Counted from the stretch's first letter, positions 1-9,942 are shown. The stretch: 64,000 nucleotides of DNA from JAOPZW01 sp963803375 (GCA_963803375.1 CAWDMB010000001.1:62001-126000), one strand, 5' to 3'. Numbers and translations are program-made. The notes: generated by a model not told the origin, from the sequence alone.

Positions 1-3000
1 GGGTAGCCGGTCTGCTCGGCGACGATCCCCAGCACGCGCGCCTCGACGTCGTCGACGGCCGCGGGCGCCGGCGCGGGTGTCGGCGCCGGCTCGGCCGGCG
101 CGGGCGCGACGGGCGCGACGGGCGCGACGGGCTCGGCGAGCTCGGGCGCGGGCCTCGGGGCGGCGGCGGGCGAGCCGCCTGTCCCGGCCGGCTCGCTCGC
201 GGGCTCGGGCGGATCCTCGACCGGCGCGCCCAGCGGCACGGCCACCGGCCCGGGCGCGACCGCCGCGGCCACGGCCGCCGGGCCGGCGTCGGCGACGCGC
301 AGCCGGTGCTGGACGACCTCGAGCCGGGGATCGTCGCGGCCCGCAACGCGCTTCAGCCACGCCGTCCAGACCGCGCGGTCGGCGATGCGGTAGTCGAAGC
401 CGAGCTCGTCGGTCCGGCGGCGCCGGCCGTCGGGCGCCGGGGTCCAGCGCAGCAGCAGCACGGCGATCTGAGAGCCGAAGCCCGCTGCGAGGCGCAGCGA
501 ATACCGCACGGGGTAGGCGCCGCCGTGCGAGACGTTGAGCGCACCGAGGTCGGGATCGACCTCGCGGAAGTTCGGCACGGGCGGGACGACCCCCGTCTCG
601 AGCGCCTTGACGGCCAGCACATCCTCGAGGCCGACACCCATCGGATGGCCGGTGAACCCCTTCGTGTTGGCGATGACGATCCGGTCGGCGTCCTGCGCGA
701 AGACGCGGCGCAGCGCATCGATCTCGGCGGCCGCGCTGCCGCCGCGGGCGGGGGTGTACGTCTCGTGGGAGACGAAGAGCATCTCGCCCGCCATGTCCGC
801 GCGCCGCGCGCCGCGCGCCTCGGCCTGGGCGACGACCTTCTCCATCACCGCGCCGATGTGGCCCACGTCGAGGCGGGTGCCGTGGAAGGCGGAGTTGGCG
901 CTGGCGGAGCCGAGCACCTCGCAGATCGGCGTCAGGCCACGCTCGCGGGCCGCGTCGGCGCCCTCGACGACGAGCGCGGCGGCGCCCATGCCGATGATCA
1001 TGCCGTGCCGGCGGCGGTCGAAGGGCAGCGCGGCGTCCTCGACGACGTCGTCGGTGGCCGCGGCGCCCGCGGCCAGGAAGCCCGCGCCGATCCAGCCCAG
1101 CAGCGTGTCGGAGGTCGCGTCGTCGGCGGCGACGACCACGACGCGCCGGCAGCGCCCGCCACGGATCCAGTCCTCGGCCAGCGCGACGGCCTGCGTCGTG
1201 CTCGCACACGCGGCGTTGACCTGGGTGTTCGGTCCGCGCGCGCCGATGAGCTCGGCGAACTGCGAGTGGCCCATGGAGAGGATCCGGAAGATGAAGCGCC
1301 GGTCGAAGTCGTAGGGCTCCTCCTCGAGCTGGTGGCGGAGATCGTGGATGCGGCGGTCGATCTCGGCCAGCACGACGGCGTCGGTCCCGTCGTGGTCGAG
1401 CATCCGCGCGCGCAGCGACTCGAGCGCGTCGAGGCGCTCCCGGCGCATCCGGTCGACCGTCTGGCGGCCGACCTCGCCGGCCATCTCCTCCAGGCCCGGG
1501 AAGGCGGACGCGAAGATCACGCCCGTGTCGTCGCGGAGCTCGTCGGGCAGCGACCAGCGGTCGGGCAGCTGCGTGCCGGTCGTCGTCGTCTTGTAGCGCA
1601 GGACGAGCGGCAGCCCCGCGTCGCGCAGCGCGTCGATGCCCGCCGCGATCGCGAGCTGCGTGGTGCGCCCGAGCGCGGCGACCCGGTCGGCCTCGACGCC
1701 GAACTCGCGCTCGAGGTCGAAGGCGCCCGCGCGCCCGGCCAGCTTGATGACGTCGTCCGGGCGGTCGATGCTCTCGAAGCTCGCGCCGCCTTCCTCGCCC
1801 TTGACCAGGCGCGTCACGTGCTTGTCGAGCATCTCGCGCCGCAGCCGCGCGGGGATGACGTCGATGCCCTGCCGGCCGTCGAGCAGCCGGGCGAGGTTGC
1901 CCTCGTCGAACACGTGCTCGCTGCCCGGCAGCCCGAGCGCCGCGCCGGTGACGACGACGGGCGCGGCGGCGCTCGCGGGCGCGCCGTCGCGCCCGCCCAT
2001 GAGCGCGCGACCGCGCTCGAGGAACTCCGCGAACAACCGCCCGAGCTCGAGCAGCGCCCCTTCCTCGCGGTCCGTCCCCGAGGGCGCCGGGGTCGCGGCC
2101 GCGACCGGCTCCGCCGGCCGGCGGTCGGCGGCGCGCGCCTGGCCGGTGGCGCCCGCGCCCAGCGTGACCGCCGCGGGCCCGGCCGGGGCGAGCCCGACGC
2201 CCAGGCCCGCGGCCCACAGGCCGCACAGCGCCGTGTTGAAGGAGGCCACGTCGCCGGGCTTGGGGTGGTTCGTGGCCACCGAGAGCACGCGGTCGTCGCC
2301 GAGCACGTCGGAGGCGAAGCCCTGCAGCGCGCGCTTCGGGCCGACCTCGACGAAGATCCGCGCGCCCTCGTCGTAGAGGGTCCGCAGGCCCCTGACGAAC
2401 TGCACGGGCGAGGCGACCTGCGCGGCGAGCAGGTCGAGCATCCGCTCCTGGACGCCGTCGCCGGTCGGGTACAGCTCGCCGTCGACGTTGGCGACGATCG
2501 GCAAGCGCGGGCCGCGCAGGCCCAGACGCTGCAGCGTCGCCCGCAGCGGCCCGCTGACCGACGCGACGATCTCGGTGTGGAAGGCGTGGCTGACCGGGAG
2601 CGGGATCGCCTGGTGGCCGCGCTCGGCCAGCGCGGCCATGGCCTCGCCGACGGCGACGGTGGCGCCCCCGAGCACGACCTGGTGCGTCGAGTTGACGTTG
2701 GCCAGCACGACGTAGCCGTCGATTCCCGCGACGATCTCCTCGATCTCCGGCAGCGGCGCCACGACGGCGGCCATCGCGCCCGGGTCCTCGACCAGCAAGC
2801 TCGCCATCTCGCGTCCGCGCGCGCTGACCGCCTCGAGCGCCGCCTCGAAGGAGAGCGCGTCGGCCGCGACGAGCGCCCCGTACTCGCCGAGCGAGTGGCC
2901 CATGACGAGGTCGGGCGTGATCCCGTACTCGCCGAGCAGCCGCGAGAGCGCGATGTCGACGGTGAGCACCGCGGGCTGCGTGATCTCCGTGCGGCGCAGC

Positions 3001-5024
3001 TCCTGCTCCGCGCGCGCCATGGCGCCCGCGTCGGCCGCGTCGGCGAAGACGATGTCCGAGAGCCGGCGACCCTCGAGCAGGCGAGCCATGATCGCGTCGG
3101 CCTCCTCGAAGAGGTCGGCCACGACCGGCTCGCGCGAGCGCAGGTCGCCCAGCATGTTCGGGTACTGCGAGCCCTGTCCGGTGAAGAGGAAGGCGACCTT
3201 GCCGGCCGCGCCGCTGCCGCGGTGGATCCCGCGGCCGCGCAGTGCGGGCCAGGCGGCCGGGTCGCCGGCCTGCAGCGCGCGCAGCGCCGTCGCGGCCTTG
3301 GCCACGAGCTCCTCGCCGTGGGCGAAGTCGATCGCGAGCCGCTCGGGCGCCCGGAGCGCCGCGGCGCTCGGCGCGGCCGGCTCGAGGTGACGGCCCTGGC
3401 GCGCCTCGGCGAGGGCCGTGCGCAGCTCGTTGGCGAGCCCCCCCGGGTCGTCGGCGCCGAGCACGAGCGCGCCGCGCACCGGCGCCTTCGCCGGCGCGGG
3501 CGCGGGCGCGGGGCCGGAGCGCGGGGCCGCCGGCACGCCGGTCGGCACGGAGATCGAGGCGCGGTTGCCGTTCGTGGTCAGGTGGCCCGGCACGTGCTCC
3601 TCCAGGACGACGTGGTAGTTGGTGCCGCCGAAGCCGAAGGCGCTCACCCCGGCGACGCGCGGCTGGCCGGGCGGGACCTCCCAGTCGCGCAGCTCGGTGT
3701 TGACGGCGAACGGGGACGAGGCCCAGTCCAGGTTGGGGTTGGGGCGCTCGAAGTTCAGGCTGGGGGGCAGCTCGCGGTGGTGCAGCGCGAGCGCGGCCTT
3801 GAGGATGCCGGACGCGCCGGCCGCGGCCTTGAGGTGCCCGATGTTCGACTTCACCGAGCCGAGCGCCACCGTGCCGGGCGCGAGCTGCGCGCCGGCGAAG
3901 GCCTCGATCAGGCTGCCGACCTCGACGACGTCGCCGACCCGCGTCGAGGTGCCGTGGCCCTCGACCAGGCTGCAGCGCTCGGGCGACAGACCGGAGCTGC
4001 GCCACGCGCGCTCGACGGCGAGACGCTGGCCGACGGGGTTGGGGGCGGTGATGCCCTTGCCCTTGCCGTCGCTCGCGCCGCCGATCCCGCGCACGACGGC
4101 GTAGACGCGATCGCCGTCGCGCTCGGCGTCGGCGAGGCGCTTGAGCACGAAGAGCGCGGCGCCCTCGCCCATGACGAAGCCGTCCGCGCCGTCGGCGTAC
4201 GGGCGCGTCCCCGTCGGCGAGAGCGCCCCGATGGCGCAGAACTTCACGAACGTGGAGGGCCCCATGTTGCGGTCCACGCCGCCCGTGATCGCGACGTCGA
4301 ACTCGTGCTCGACGAGACCCTCGATCGCCGCGTTCGTCGCTGCCATCGCCGACGCGCAGGCGGCGTCGATCGTGAAGTTCGGGCCGTGCAGGTCGAAGAG
4401 GTTGGCCACGCGCCCGGCCAGGCAGTTGCTGAGCTCCCCGGGCATCGTGTCCTCGCTGATCGGCGGCAGCCACGCGTCGAGCTTGCAGTGCAGCTCCGAG
4501 GAGATCGCCGTCCGCACGTCGGTCGGCAGCGCCGCGAAGCTCTCGCTCCGCCCGAGCTCGCGGGCGAGCTCGGGGAAGACGATGCGCAGCGCGGTCAGGT
4601 AGTGCTGCTCGCCGCCCATCGCGTTGCCGACGATGACCGCGGTGCGCTCGAGGTCCAGCGGGCGCTCGGGCCAGCCGCAGTCGGCCAGGGCCATGCGCGT
4701 GCAGGCGATCGCCCACTTCTGCGTGCCGTCCATGGCGTCGCTGACCTTGGGCGGCATCGGCAGCCGCCAGCCGAGCGGATCCCACTCCCAGTCGCGCACC
4801 CATCCGCCGATCTTCGAGTACGTCTTCTCGGGGACGAGCGGGTCGGGATCGTAGAAGAGCGCCGGATCCCAGCGGCTCGGGTCGACCTCCGAGACGGCGT
4901 AGTGGCCCTCGCGGACGTTGCCCCAGAAGGCCCCGGCGTCCGGCGCGTCGGGCAGGATCGCTCCGACGCCGACGAGTGCGACGGCGCGGTCGGCCGCGCT
5001 GCTATGAACGCCCGTAGACGGCAT
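1..5024 (-). CDS. PUFA/PKS-type megasynthase, KS-AT-KS-ACP, 3' end outside window
   Basis: Multidomain iterative synthase that would condense malonyl-type units on an acyl carrier protein. About 1674 residues are visible. The first ketosynthase (about residues 12-450) has its active Cys at about 223 in DAACASAM, then EGHGTSTRVGD and SNIGHLKAAAG. The acyltransferase (about 560-870) has FTGQGSQYPNM and nucleophile Ser about 711 in GHSLGEYG. A second, divergent ketosynthase (about 960-1550) keeps Cys about 1273 in NAACAST and histidines in AFHGTRLDVGH and GFTGHPMG. A Pro/Ala linker follows, then the first residues of an ACP (VLGIVAEQTGYP). The N-terminus resembles PfaA/heterocyst-glycolipid synthases. 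The ATG at 5024 lies inside the 3' end of the acyl-CoA dehydrogenase gene (23-nt overlap), so translation is probably coupled. Ketoreductase or dehydratase domains may lie beyond position 1. The product is unknown. Confidence 0.9.
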   Translation of the reverse strand, partial: MPSTGVHSSAADRAVALVGVGAILPDAPDAGAFWGNVREGHYAVSEVDPSRWDPALFYDPDPLVPEKTYSKIGGWVRDWEWDPLGWRLPMPPKVSDAMDGTQKWAIACTRMALADCGWPERPLDLERTAVIVGNAMGGEQHYLTALRIVFPELARELGRSESFAALPTDVRTAISSELHCKLDAWLPPISEDTMPGELSNCLAGRVANLFDLHGPNFTIDAACASAMAATNAAIEGLVEHEFDVAITGGVDRNMGPSTFVKFCAIGALSPTGTRPYADGADGFVMGEGAALFVLKRLADAERDGDRVYAVVRGIGGASDGKGKGITAPNPVGQRLAVERAWRSSGLSPERCSLVEGHGTSTRVGDVVEVGSLIEAFAGAQLAPGTVALGSVKSNIGHLKAAAGASGILKAALALHHRELPPSLNFERPNPNLDWASSPFAVNTELRDWEVPPGQPRVAGVSAFGFGGTNYHVVLEEHVPGHLTTNGNRASISVPTGVPAAPRSGPAPAPAPAKAPVRGALVLGADDPGGLANELRTALAEARQGRHLEPAAPSAAALRAPERLAIDFAHGEELVAKAATALRALQAGDPAAWPALRGRGIHRGSGAAGKVAFLFTGQGSQYPNMLGDLRSREPVVADLFEEADAIMARLLEGRRLSDIVFADAADAGAMARAEQELRRTEITQPAVLTVDIALSRLLGEYGITPDLVMGHSLGEYGALVAADALSFEAALEAVSARGREMASLLVEDPGAMAAVVAPLPEIEEIVAGIDGYVVLANVNSTHQVVLGGATVAVGEAMAALAERGHQAIPLPVSHAFHTEIVASVSGPLRATLQRLGLRGPRLPIVANVDGELYPTGDGVQERMLDLLAAQVASPVQFVRGLRTLYDEGARIFVEVGPKRALQGFASDVLGDDRVLSVATNHPKPGDVASFNTALCGLWAAGLGVGLAPAGPAAVTLGAGATGQARAADRRPAEPVAAATPAPSGTDREEGALLELGRLFAEFLERGRALMGGRDGAPASAAAPVVVTGAALGLPGSEHVFDEGNLARLLDGRQGIDVIPARLRREMLDKHVTRLVKGEEGGASFESIDRPDDVIKLAGRAGAFDLEREFGVEADRVAALGRTTQLAIAAGIDALRDAGLPLVLRYKTTTTGTQLPDRWSLPDELRDDTGVIFASAFPGLEEMAGEVGRQTVDRMRRERLDALESLRARMLDHDGTDAVVLAEIDRRIHDLRHQLEEEPYDFDRRFIFRILSMGHSQFAELIGARGPNTQVNAACASTTQAVALAEDWIRGGRCRRVVVVAADDATSDTLLGWIGAGFLAAGAAATDDVVEDAALPFDRRRHGMIIGMGAAALVVEGADAARERGLTPICEVLGSASANSAFHGTRLDVGHIGAVMEKVVAQAEARGARRADMAGEMLFVSHETYTPARGGSAAAEIDALRRVFAQDADRIVIANTKGFTGHPMGVGLEDVLAVKALETGVVPPVPNFREVDPDLGALNVSHGGAYPVRYSLRLAAGFGSQIAVLLLRWTPAPDGRRRRTDELGFDYRIADRAVWTAWLKRVAGRDDPRLEVVQHRLRVADAGPAAVAAAVAPGPVAVPLGAPVEDPPEPASEPAGTGGSPAAAPRPAPELAEPVAPVAPVAPAPAEPAPTPAPAPAAVDDVEARVLGIVAEQTGY

Positions 5025-6669
5025 CGGCGATCGCGTCCAGGTCGGCGACGAGGCCGCCCTGGGCCGCCTGGATGGCGGGCAGGCCGAGGCGCGCGACGAG
5101 CCCCTCAGCGAGGGCGTGGTCGCCCGCGCCGGCGACCCAGCGCACCGCGTCCGTGGCGACGGTCAGGGCCACCTCGCGCGCGTTGGCGCGGCTGATGGCG
5201 GCCAGCGGCGCGGCCGCGAAGCGGCGCGAGAGCTTCTTTCCGAGCTCGTCATCGGCGCTGCGCGCGGCCCGGCGGGCGAGCGCGGCCGCGCCGTCGACGA
5301 GCGCCGCGAGCCGCCCGATCCGGAAAAGCACGTGCTGATGGCGGGTCAGGCGCCCGACGCGGCAGGCCTCGAGCATCTCGGCCAGGGCGTGGTGCGCGAG
5401 GGCCGCCACGTCGGCCCCGACCTCGGGCCGGCGGCCGTGCAGCTCCTCGAGCGCGCGCGCGGCGGCGTGGTCGTGGTCGCCGCGCGTCTTGAGGTGCTGC
5501 TGCCAGCGGTCGCGCGCGACCGTCATCTCCATGATCTCCGAGGTGCCCTCGTAGATCGTCGTGATGCGCACGTCGCGCCGGATCTTCTCGACGACGTACT
5601 CGTGGGTGTAGCCGTAGCCGCCGAGCGCCTGGATCGCGGCGTCGGCGGCCGCGCTGCCGGCTTCGGTGGCGAGGTACTTGGCGATCGCGCCCTCAGTGTT
5701 CAGGGCTCCGTCGCCGGCGTCGATGCGCTCGGCGGTCTGCTCGATCGCCGCGCGCGCGGCCTCCAGGCGCACGACGTGCGGGACGACTAGCTTGTGCGTG
5801 TAGCCCTGCTTGGTGGAGAGCGGGCCGCCGGCCTGGATGCGTTCGGTCGAGTAGGGCACGGCGCGGTCCAGCGCGGCCCAGCCGGCGCCGAGCCCGAAGG
5901 CGGCGACCATCAGGCGCGTGTAGCCGAAGACCTGCTGGGCCTGGACGAGCCCCTGCCCCTCGATTCCTCCGACGAGCCGGTCGGCCGGGACCTGCACGTC
6001 GTCGAGGAAGAGCGCCGCCGTGTTGCTCAGGCGAATGCCGTGCTTGTGCTCGGGATCGCCGCGCGTCAGGCCGGGGGCGTCGCCGTCGACGACGAACCAG
6101 GTCGGGCCGCCGGGCGCGAGGGCGAGCACGGTCGAGGCGTCGGCCACGCCGCCGTTGGAGATCCACTGCTTGGCGCCGTTGAGGACGTAGGCGACGACGG
6201 CCCCGTCGCCGAGCACGGGCCGGGCCGTCGTCTTCAGCGCGGCGAGGTCCGAGCCGGCATCGGGCTCCGTCGCGCCGTAGGCCATGAGGATGCCCTGCTC
6301 GGCGATCCGCCCGAGCCACAGCGCGCGCTGCTCGGCCGTGCCCCCGACCATGATCGGGTCGCTGCCCAGGAACGTGGCGAGCACGGAGGTCGCGATGCCG
6401 ACGTCGACCGCCGCCATCAGCTCGCAGACGCGATAGACGTCGATCGCCGAGCCACCCATCCCGCCGTGTTCCTCGGGCACGAAGAGCAGCTGGACGCCCA
6501 GCTCCTCGCCGCACATGCGGCGGACGAGCTCCTCGGGGAACTCGTCGCGCTCGTCGAGCTCGATGATCCGGGCGTCGGACAGCTCGCGATGCGCGAACTC
6601 CTCGATCGACTCCAGCGTGAACGACAGGCTCTCGGCGTCGAGCCCGGCGCTGGCCGTTGTTGCTGTCAC
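5002..6669 (-). CDS. Acyl-CoA dehydrogenase family protein with C-terminal extension
   Basis: Flavoprotein expected to introduce a trans-2 double bond into an acyl thioester. It has 555 residues against about 380 for short ACADs, with an extra helical region of about 180 residues as in very-long-chain types. YGATEPDAGSDLAALKT (about 131-147) is the flavin/substrate loop. The catalytic base is probably Glu374 in TTIYEGTSEIM. The QALGGYGYTHEY motif is typical. It is transcribed ahead of the megasynthase and overlaps it by 23 nt, so the two may act on the same acyl chains (inference). The ATG at 6669 is preceded by a divergent intergenic region shared with the CBS-domain gene. Confidence 0.93.
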   Translation of the reverse strand: MTATTASAGLDAESLSFTLESIEEFAHRELSDARIIELDERDEFPEELVRRMCGEELGVQLLFVPEEHGGMGGSAIDVYRVCELMAAVDVGIATSVLATFLGSDPIMVGGTAEQRALWLGRIAEQGILMAYGATEPDAGSDLAALKTTARPVLGDGAVVAYVLNGAKQWISNGGVADASTVLALAPGGPTWFVVDGDAPGLTRGDPEHKHGIRLSNTAALFLDDVQVPADRLVGGIEGQGLVQAQQVFGYTRLMVAAFGLGAGWAALDRAVPYSTERIQAGGPLSTKQGYTHKLVVPHVVRLEAARAAIEQTAERIDAGDGALNTEGAIAKYLATEAGSAAADAAIQALGGYGYTHEYVVEKIRRDVRITTIYEGTSEIMEMTVARDRWQQHLKTRGDHDHAAARALEELHGRRPEVGADVAALAHHALAEMLEACRVGRLTRHQHVLFRIGRLAALVDGAAALARRAARSADDELGKKLSRRFAAAPLAAISRANAREVALTVATDAVRWVAGAGDHALAEGLVARLGLPAIQAAQGGLVADLDAIADAVYGRS

Positions 6670-6850
6670 GGCGTCAGCCCTCTTCTCGAGACAGCACCAC
6701 CTTCGTCCAGTCCGCCCCGCGCTCCATCCGGCGCTCCCCCCGTCCGGGGTGCGGGCAACTACGGTCTCGTCCTCGGCACGCGCACGGATGGAGGCCGGCG
6801 AGGCCGCCCGTTAGCGTGCGTGCCATGCTCACCTCTTCGCCGCTGTGGCC

Positions 6851-7267
6851 ATGACGACGAGCCTCGCGCACGTCCGCGTCGGGGACGCCATGCACCAGGG
6901 GATCACCTCGTGCTCGGCGGACACGCCGCTGCGCGGCGTCGCCCGGCTGCTCGCGACGAAGCGCATCCACTGCGTCGCGGTCGCGGAGCACCCGCCGGCG
7001 AGCGTGGCCGATTGGGCGGTCGTCTCCGACCTCGACCTCGTCTCCGCCGCGGCCACGGACGACCTCGAGGCGCGCACCGCCGGCGAGATCGCCGCCACCG
7101 AGGCCCTCGTCGTCAGCGCCGCCGAGCCGCTGCAACGCGCGGCGCAGCTCATGGCCGAGCATCAGGTCGCCCACCTGCTCGTCGTCGACGCCGCCGGCGG
7201 TCGGCCCGTCGGCGTCCTCTCCACGCTGGACGTCGCGGGGCTGCTGGCCGGGAGCGAGGCGTCATGA
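6851..7267 (+). CDS. Tandem CBS-domain protein
   Basis: Small cytosolic protein of about 138 residues made of two CBS repeats (about 8-65 and 75-135), a module that usually binds adenine nucleotides. Visible features are VGDAMHQGITSCSADTPL at the start of CBS1, VVSDLDLVSAA, and HLLVVDAAGGRPVGVLSTLD closing CBS2. There is no fused catalytic domain. The stop overlaps the adhE start as ATGA, so the two genes are probably co-translated. A role as an energy-charge sensor for AdhE is inference. A GTG at 6845 is an alternative start. Confidence 0.85.
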   Translation: MTTSLAHVRVGDAMHQGITSCSADTPLRGVARLLATKRIHCVAVAEHPPASVADWAVVSDLDLVSAAATDDLEARTAGEIAATEALVVSAAEPLQRAAQLMAEHQVAHLLVVDAAGGRPVGVLSTLDVAGLLAGSEAS

Positions 7268-9864
7268 GCGTCACCGCCGTCGGCCCGGTCGAGCTCGTCG
7301 GGGACGACGCCGAGCAGGCCGCGCGCCTGGACGGCTACGTCGAGCGCGCCAGCGCAGCGACGCGCGCGTTCCGGCGCCTGGACCAGGAGGCCGTGGACCG
7401 CATCGTCTGGGCGATGGTCGTCGCCGGCCTCGAGCACTCGCTCGAGCTCGCGCAGCTCGCCATGGAGGAGACGGGCTTCGGCGTCTTCGAGGACAAGGTG
7501 CTGAAGAACCTCATCGCGACCGAGTTCCTCTTCGACTACCTCAAGGACGAGCGCACCGTCGGGATCATCGACGAGGACCCGGAGCGCCGGATCCAACGCG
7601 TCGCCGAGCCGATCGGCGTCGTCCTCGCGCTGCTGCCGATCACCAACCCGACGTCGACCGCGCTCTTCAAGTCGATCGTCGCCGCCAAGACGCGCAACGC
7701 GATCATCTTCCGCCCCTCCGTCCGGGCGGCGCGCTGCGCGCAGCGCGCGATCGAGATCCTGCAGGAGGCCGGCGTGCAGGCGGGCCTGCCGCCCGACGCG
7801 CTGCAGGTCGTCCCCGACCCGTCGCTCGACGTCTCGCAGTACCTCTTCCACCACCCCGGCGTCAACTTCATCTGGACGACTGGGGGCCCGAAGGCCGTGG
7901 AGGCCACCAACGAGGCGGGCAAGCCGTGCATGGGCGTCGGCCCGGGCAACGCGCCGGTCTACGTGCATCGCAGCACCGACATCGCGATGGCGGTCGTCGA
8001 CATCCTCATCTCCAAGACCTTCGACGCGTCGGTCATCTGCCCGGCCGAGCAGACGCTCGTCGTCGACGCTCCGATCCACGACGCGTTCGTGGCCGAGCTC
8101 GAGCGCATGGGCGCCCGCCTGCTGTCGCCGGACGAGGCCGGCGCCCTCGCCCCGCTGGCCTTCGAGCCCGACGGGCGCGCGCGGGTCGAGGCGCTGGGCC
8201 AGACGTGCACGAGCCTCGCTGCGATGGCCAGCTTCTCGGTCGACCCCGAGACGAAGGTCCTGCTCGCGCCGCTGCCCAGCGACCTGGCCGAGCTGGCCGT
8301 GCACCCGCTCGTCCGCGAGAAGCTGATGCCGGTGTTGGGGGTCGTGCGCTCGCCGAGCGTCGAACACGGGATCGCCGCCTGCGAGGTCGTCACCGAGCAC
8401 GGCGGTCTCGGGCACACCTCGGCGGTCTACGCCAGCGACGACGCCGTCGTGGAGCGCTTCGCCGACGTCGTGCGCACCGGGCGCATTCTCGTCAACGCGC
8501 CGACGGCCGTCGGCGCCCTCGGCGGCATCTACAACGCGCTGACCCCCACCTTCTCGCTGGGCTGCGGCACCTGGGGCGGGTCGACCACCACCGACAACAT
8601 CAACGTGCACAACCTGCTCAACATCAAGACCGTCTCGCACCGCCAGGCCCCGCCGCAGTGGTTCCGCGTCCCGTCGGACACGTACTTCAACGCCGGCGCG
8701 ATCGACAGCCTGCGCGAGCTGCCGGCCGCCCAGGTGCTCATCGTCACCGACGCCGACACGGAGGACCGCGGCGTGATCGACGAGGTTCGCCGCCACCTCT
8801 CCACGAGCGCTGTTCGCATCTTCTCCGACGTGCACCCCGAGCCGACCGAGGCGCAGATCCGCGCCGGCGTCCAGGTGCTCGACCAGACGGACGCCGACCT
8901 TGTCGTCGCGGTCGGCGGCGGCTCGGTGCTCGACGCGGCCAAGGTGATGCGGCTCTTCCACGAGCACCCCGAGCTGTCACTGCGCGAGCTGGCGCTGCCC
9001 TTCCTCGATGCGCGCAAGCGCGTGGCCCGCTACCCGCAGGTCTCCCACCGCGTCCGCCTGGCGGCGGTGCCGACGACGTCGGGCACCGGTTCGGAGGTCT
9101 CGCCGGCGGCCGTGCTCACGGTCGACCGTTACAAGGTGACCCTCGTCGACTACTCGCTCGTGCCCGACACGGCGATCGTCGAGCCGCGCCTGACGCTGAC
9201 GATGCCGCCCGGGCTGACCGCGGACACCGGCGTCGACGCGCTCACGCACGCGCTCGAGGCCTACGTCTCGATCTTCGCCTCGCCCTTCACCGACGCGTTC
9301 TGCCTGCAGGCGATCAACCTCATCCTCAACGCGCTGCCTCGCGCGGTCGCCAACGGCCACGACCTGGGTGCGCGGACCGACATGGCCAACGCGGCGACGA
9401 TCGCCGGGCTCGCGTTCTCCAATGCGTTCGTCGGCGTCAACCACGGGCTCGCTCACGCGGTCGGTGCCCGCTTCGGCGTCGCCCACGGCCGCGCCAACGG
9501 CCTCTTCCTCGCGAACACGCTGCGCTACAACGCCGCCGTGCCGAGCAAGTTCATGCCCGCACCCGGCTACTCGGCCTACGTGGCCGGGGACAAGTACGCG
9601 CAGATCGCCTGGGTGCTCGGTCTCGGCGGGCGCTCGGAGGAGACCGCGCGCGAGCGCCTCTTCGATCGCATCGACGGGCTGCTCGCGGAGGTCGGCATGC
9701 CGCGCACGGTGGCCGACGTCGGGCTCGACGCGGGCGAGTACCGCGCGACGCTCGACGAGCTGGCCATGGTCGCCTTCGCCGACGCGAGCCTGCGCACGAA
9801 CCCGCGCATGCCGCTCGTGCGCGAGCTGCGTGACCTGCTCGCCGCCGCCGCGCCGGACGGCTGA
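7264..9864 (+). CDS. adhE: Bifunctional acetaldehyde-CoA/alcohol dehydrogenase
   Basis: Fermentative enzyme converting acetyl-CoA to acetaldehyde and then ethanol with NADH (reversible). It has 866 residues, normal for AdhE. The N-terminal CoA-acylating aldehyde dehydrogenase (about 15-445) has catalytic Cys259 in DASVICPAEQ and the GGPKAVEATNEAGKP region. The C-terminal iron-dependent alcohol dehydrogenase has VAVGGGSVLDAAK, the metal-region motifs DTGVDALTHALEAYVS and VNHGLAHAVGARFGVAHGRAN, and PTTSGTGSEV. The ATG overlaps the stop of the CBS-domain gene. Downstream lies a short palindromic repeat, then the convergent WS/DGAT gene. AdhE suggests the organism meets oxygen limitation or uses the enzyme in the ethanol-oxidising direction. 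Confidence 0.95.
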   Translation: MSVTAVGPVELVGDDAEQAARLDGYVERASAATRAFRRLDQEAVDRIVWAMVVAGLEHSLELAQLAMEETGFGVFEDKVLKNLIATEFLFDYLKDERTVGIIDEDPERRIQRVAEPIGVVLALLPITNPTSTALFKSIVAAKTRNAIIFRPSVRAARCAQRAIEILQEAGVQAGLPPDALQVVPDPSLDVSQYLFHHPGVNFIWTTGGPKAVEATNEAGKPCMGVGPGNAPVYVHRSTDIAMAVVDILISKTFDASVICPAEQTLVVDAPIHDAFVAELERMGARLLSPDEAGALAPLAFEPDGRARVEALGQTCTSLAAMASFSVDPETKVLLAPLPSDLAELAVHPLVREKLMPVLGVVRSPSVEHGIAACEVVTEHGGLGHTSAVYASDDAVVERFADVVRTGRILVNAPTAVGALGGIYNALTPTFSLGCGTWGGSTTTDNINVHNLLNIKTVSHRQAPPQWFRVPSDTYFNAGAIDSLRELPAAQVLIVTDADTEDRGVIDEVRRHLSTSAVRIFSDVHPEPTEAQIRAGVQVLDQTDADLVVAVGGGSVLDAAKVMRLFHEHPELSLRELALPFLDARKRVARYPQVSHRVRLAAVPTTSGTGSEVSPAAVLTVDRYKVTLVDYSLVPDTAIVEPRLTLTMPPGLTADTGVDALTHALEAYVSIFASPFTDAFCLQAINLILNALPRAVANGHDLGARTDMANAATIAGLAFSNAFVGVNHGLAHAVGARFGVAHGRANGLFLANTLRYNAAVPSKFMPAPGYSAYVAGDKYAQIAWVLGLGGRSEETARERLFDRIDGLLAEVGMPRTVADVGLDAGEYRATLDELAMVAFADASLRTNPRMPLVRELRDLLAAAAPDG

Positions 9865-9866
9865 GC

Positions 9867-9942
9867 TGGTGGGCCTTCTCGCAAACGTTTGACCGCAAAC
9901 GGCGGACGCCGATTCGGCCCAACGTCACGCGAAGGCCCACTA
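9867..9942. repeat. Internally deleted copy (76 bp) of the MITE-like palindromic repeat
   Basis: It carries both ends of the 166-bp element at 34225, 35980 and 56012 but lacks the middle. The left end is GTGGGCCTTCTCGCAAACG and the right end is its near reverse complement ending in GGCCCACTA. The left flank reads TG where full copies have TA. It fills the gap between convergent adhE and WS/DGAT and can fold into one long hairpin, so it may serve as a bidirectional terminator (inference). Confidence 0.85.

Noticed and set aside
306..5195. 1629-codon open frame on the plus strand
   Set aside because: It is the antisense of the megasynthase; composition is Arg/Asp/Ala/Val-rich with no domain, while the minus strand reads KS, AT and KS motifs.
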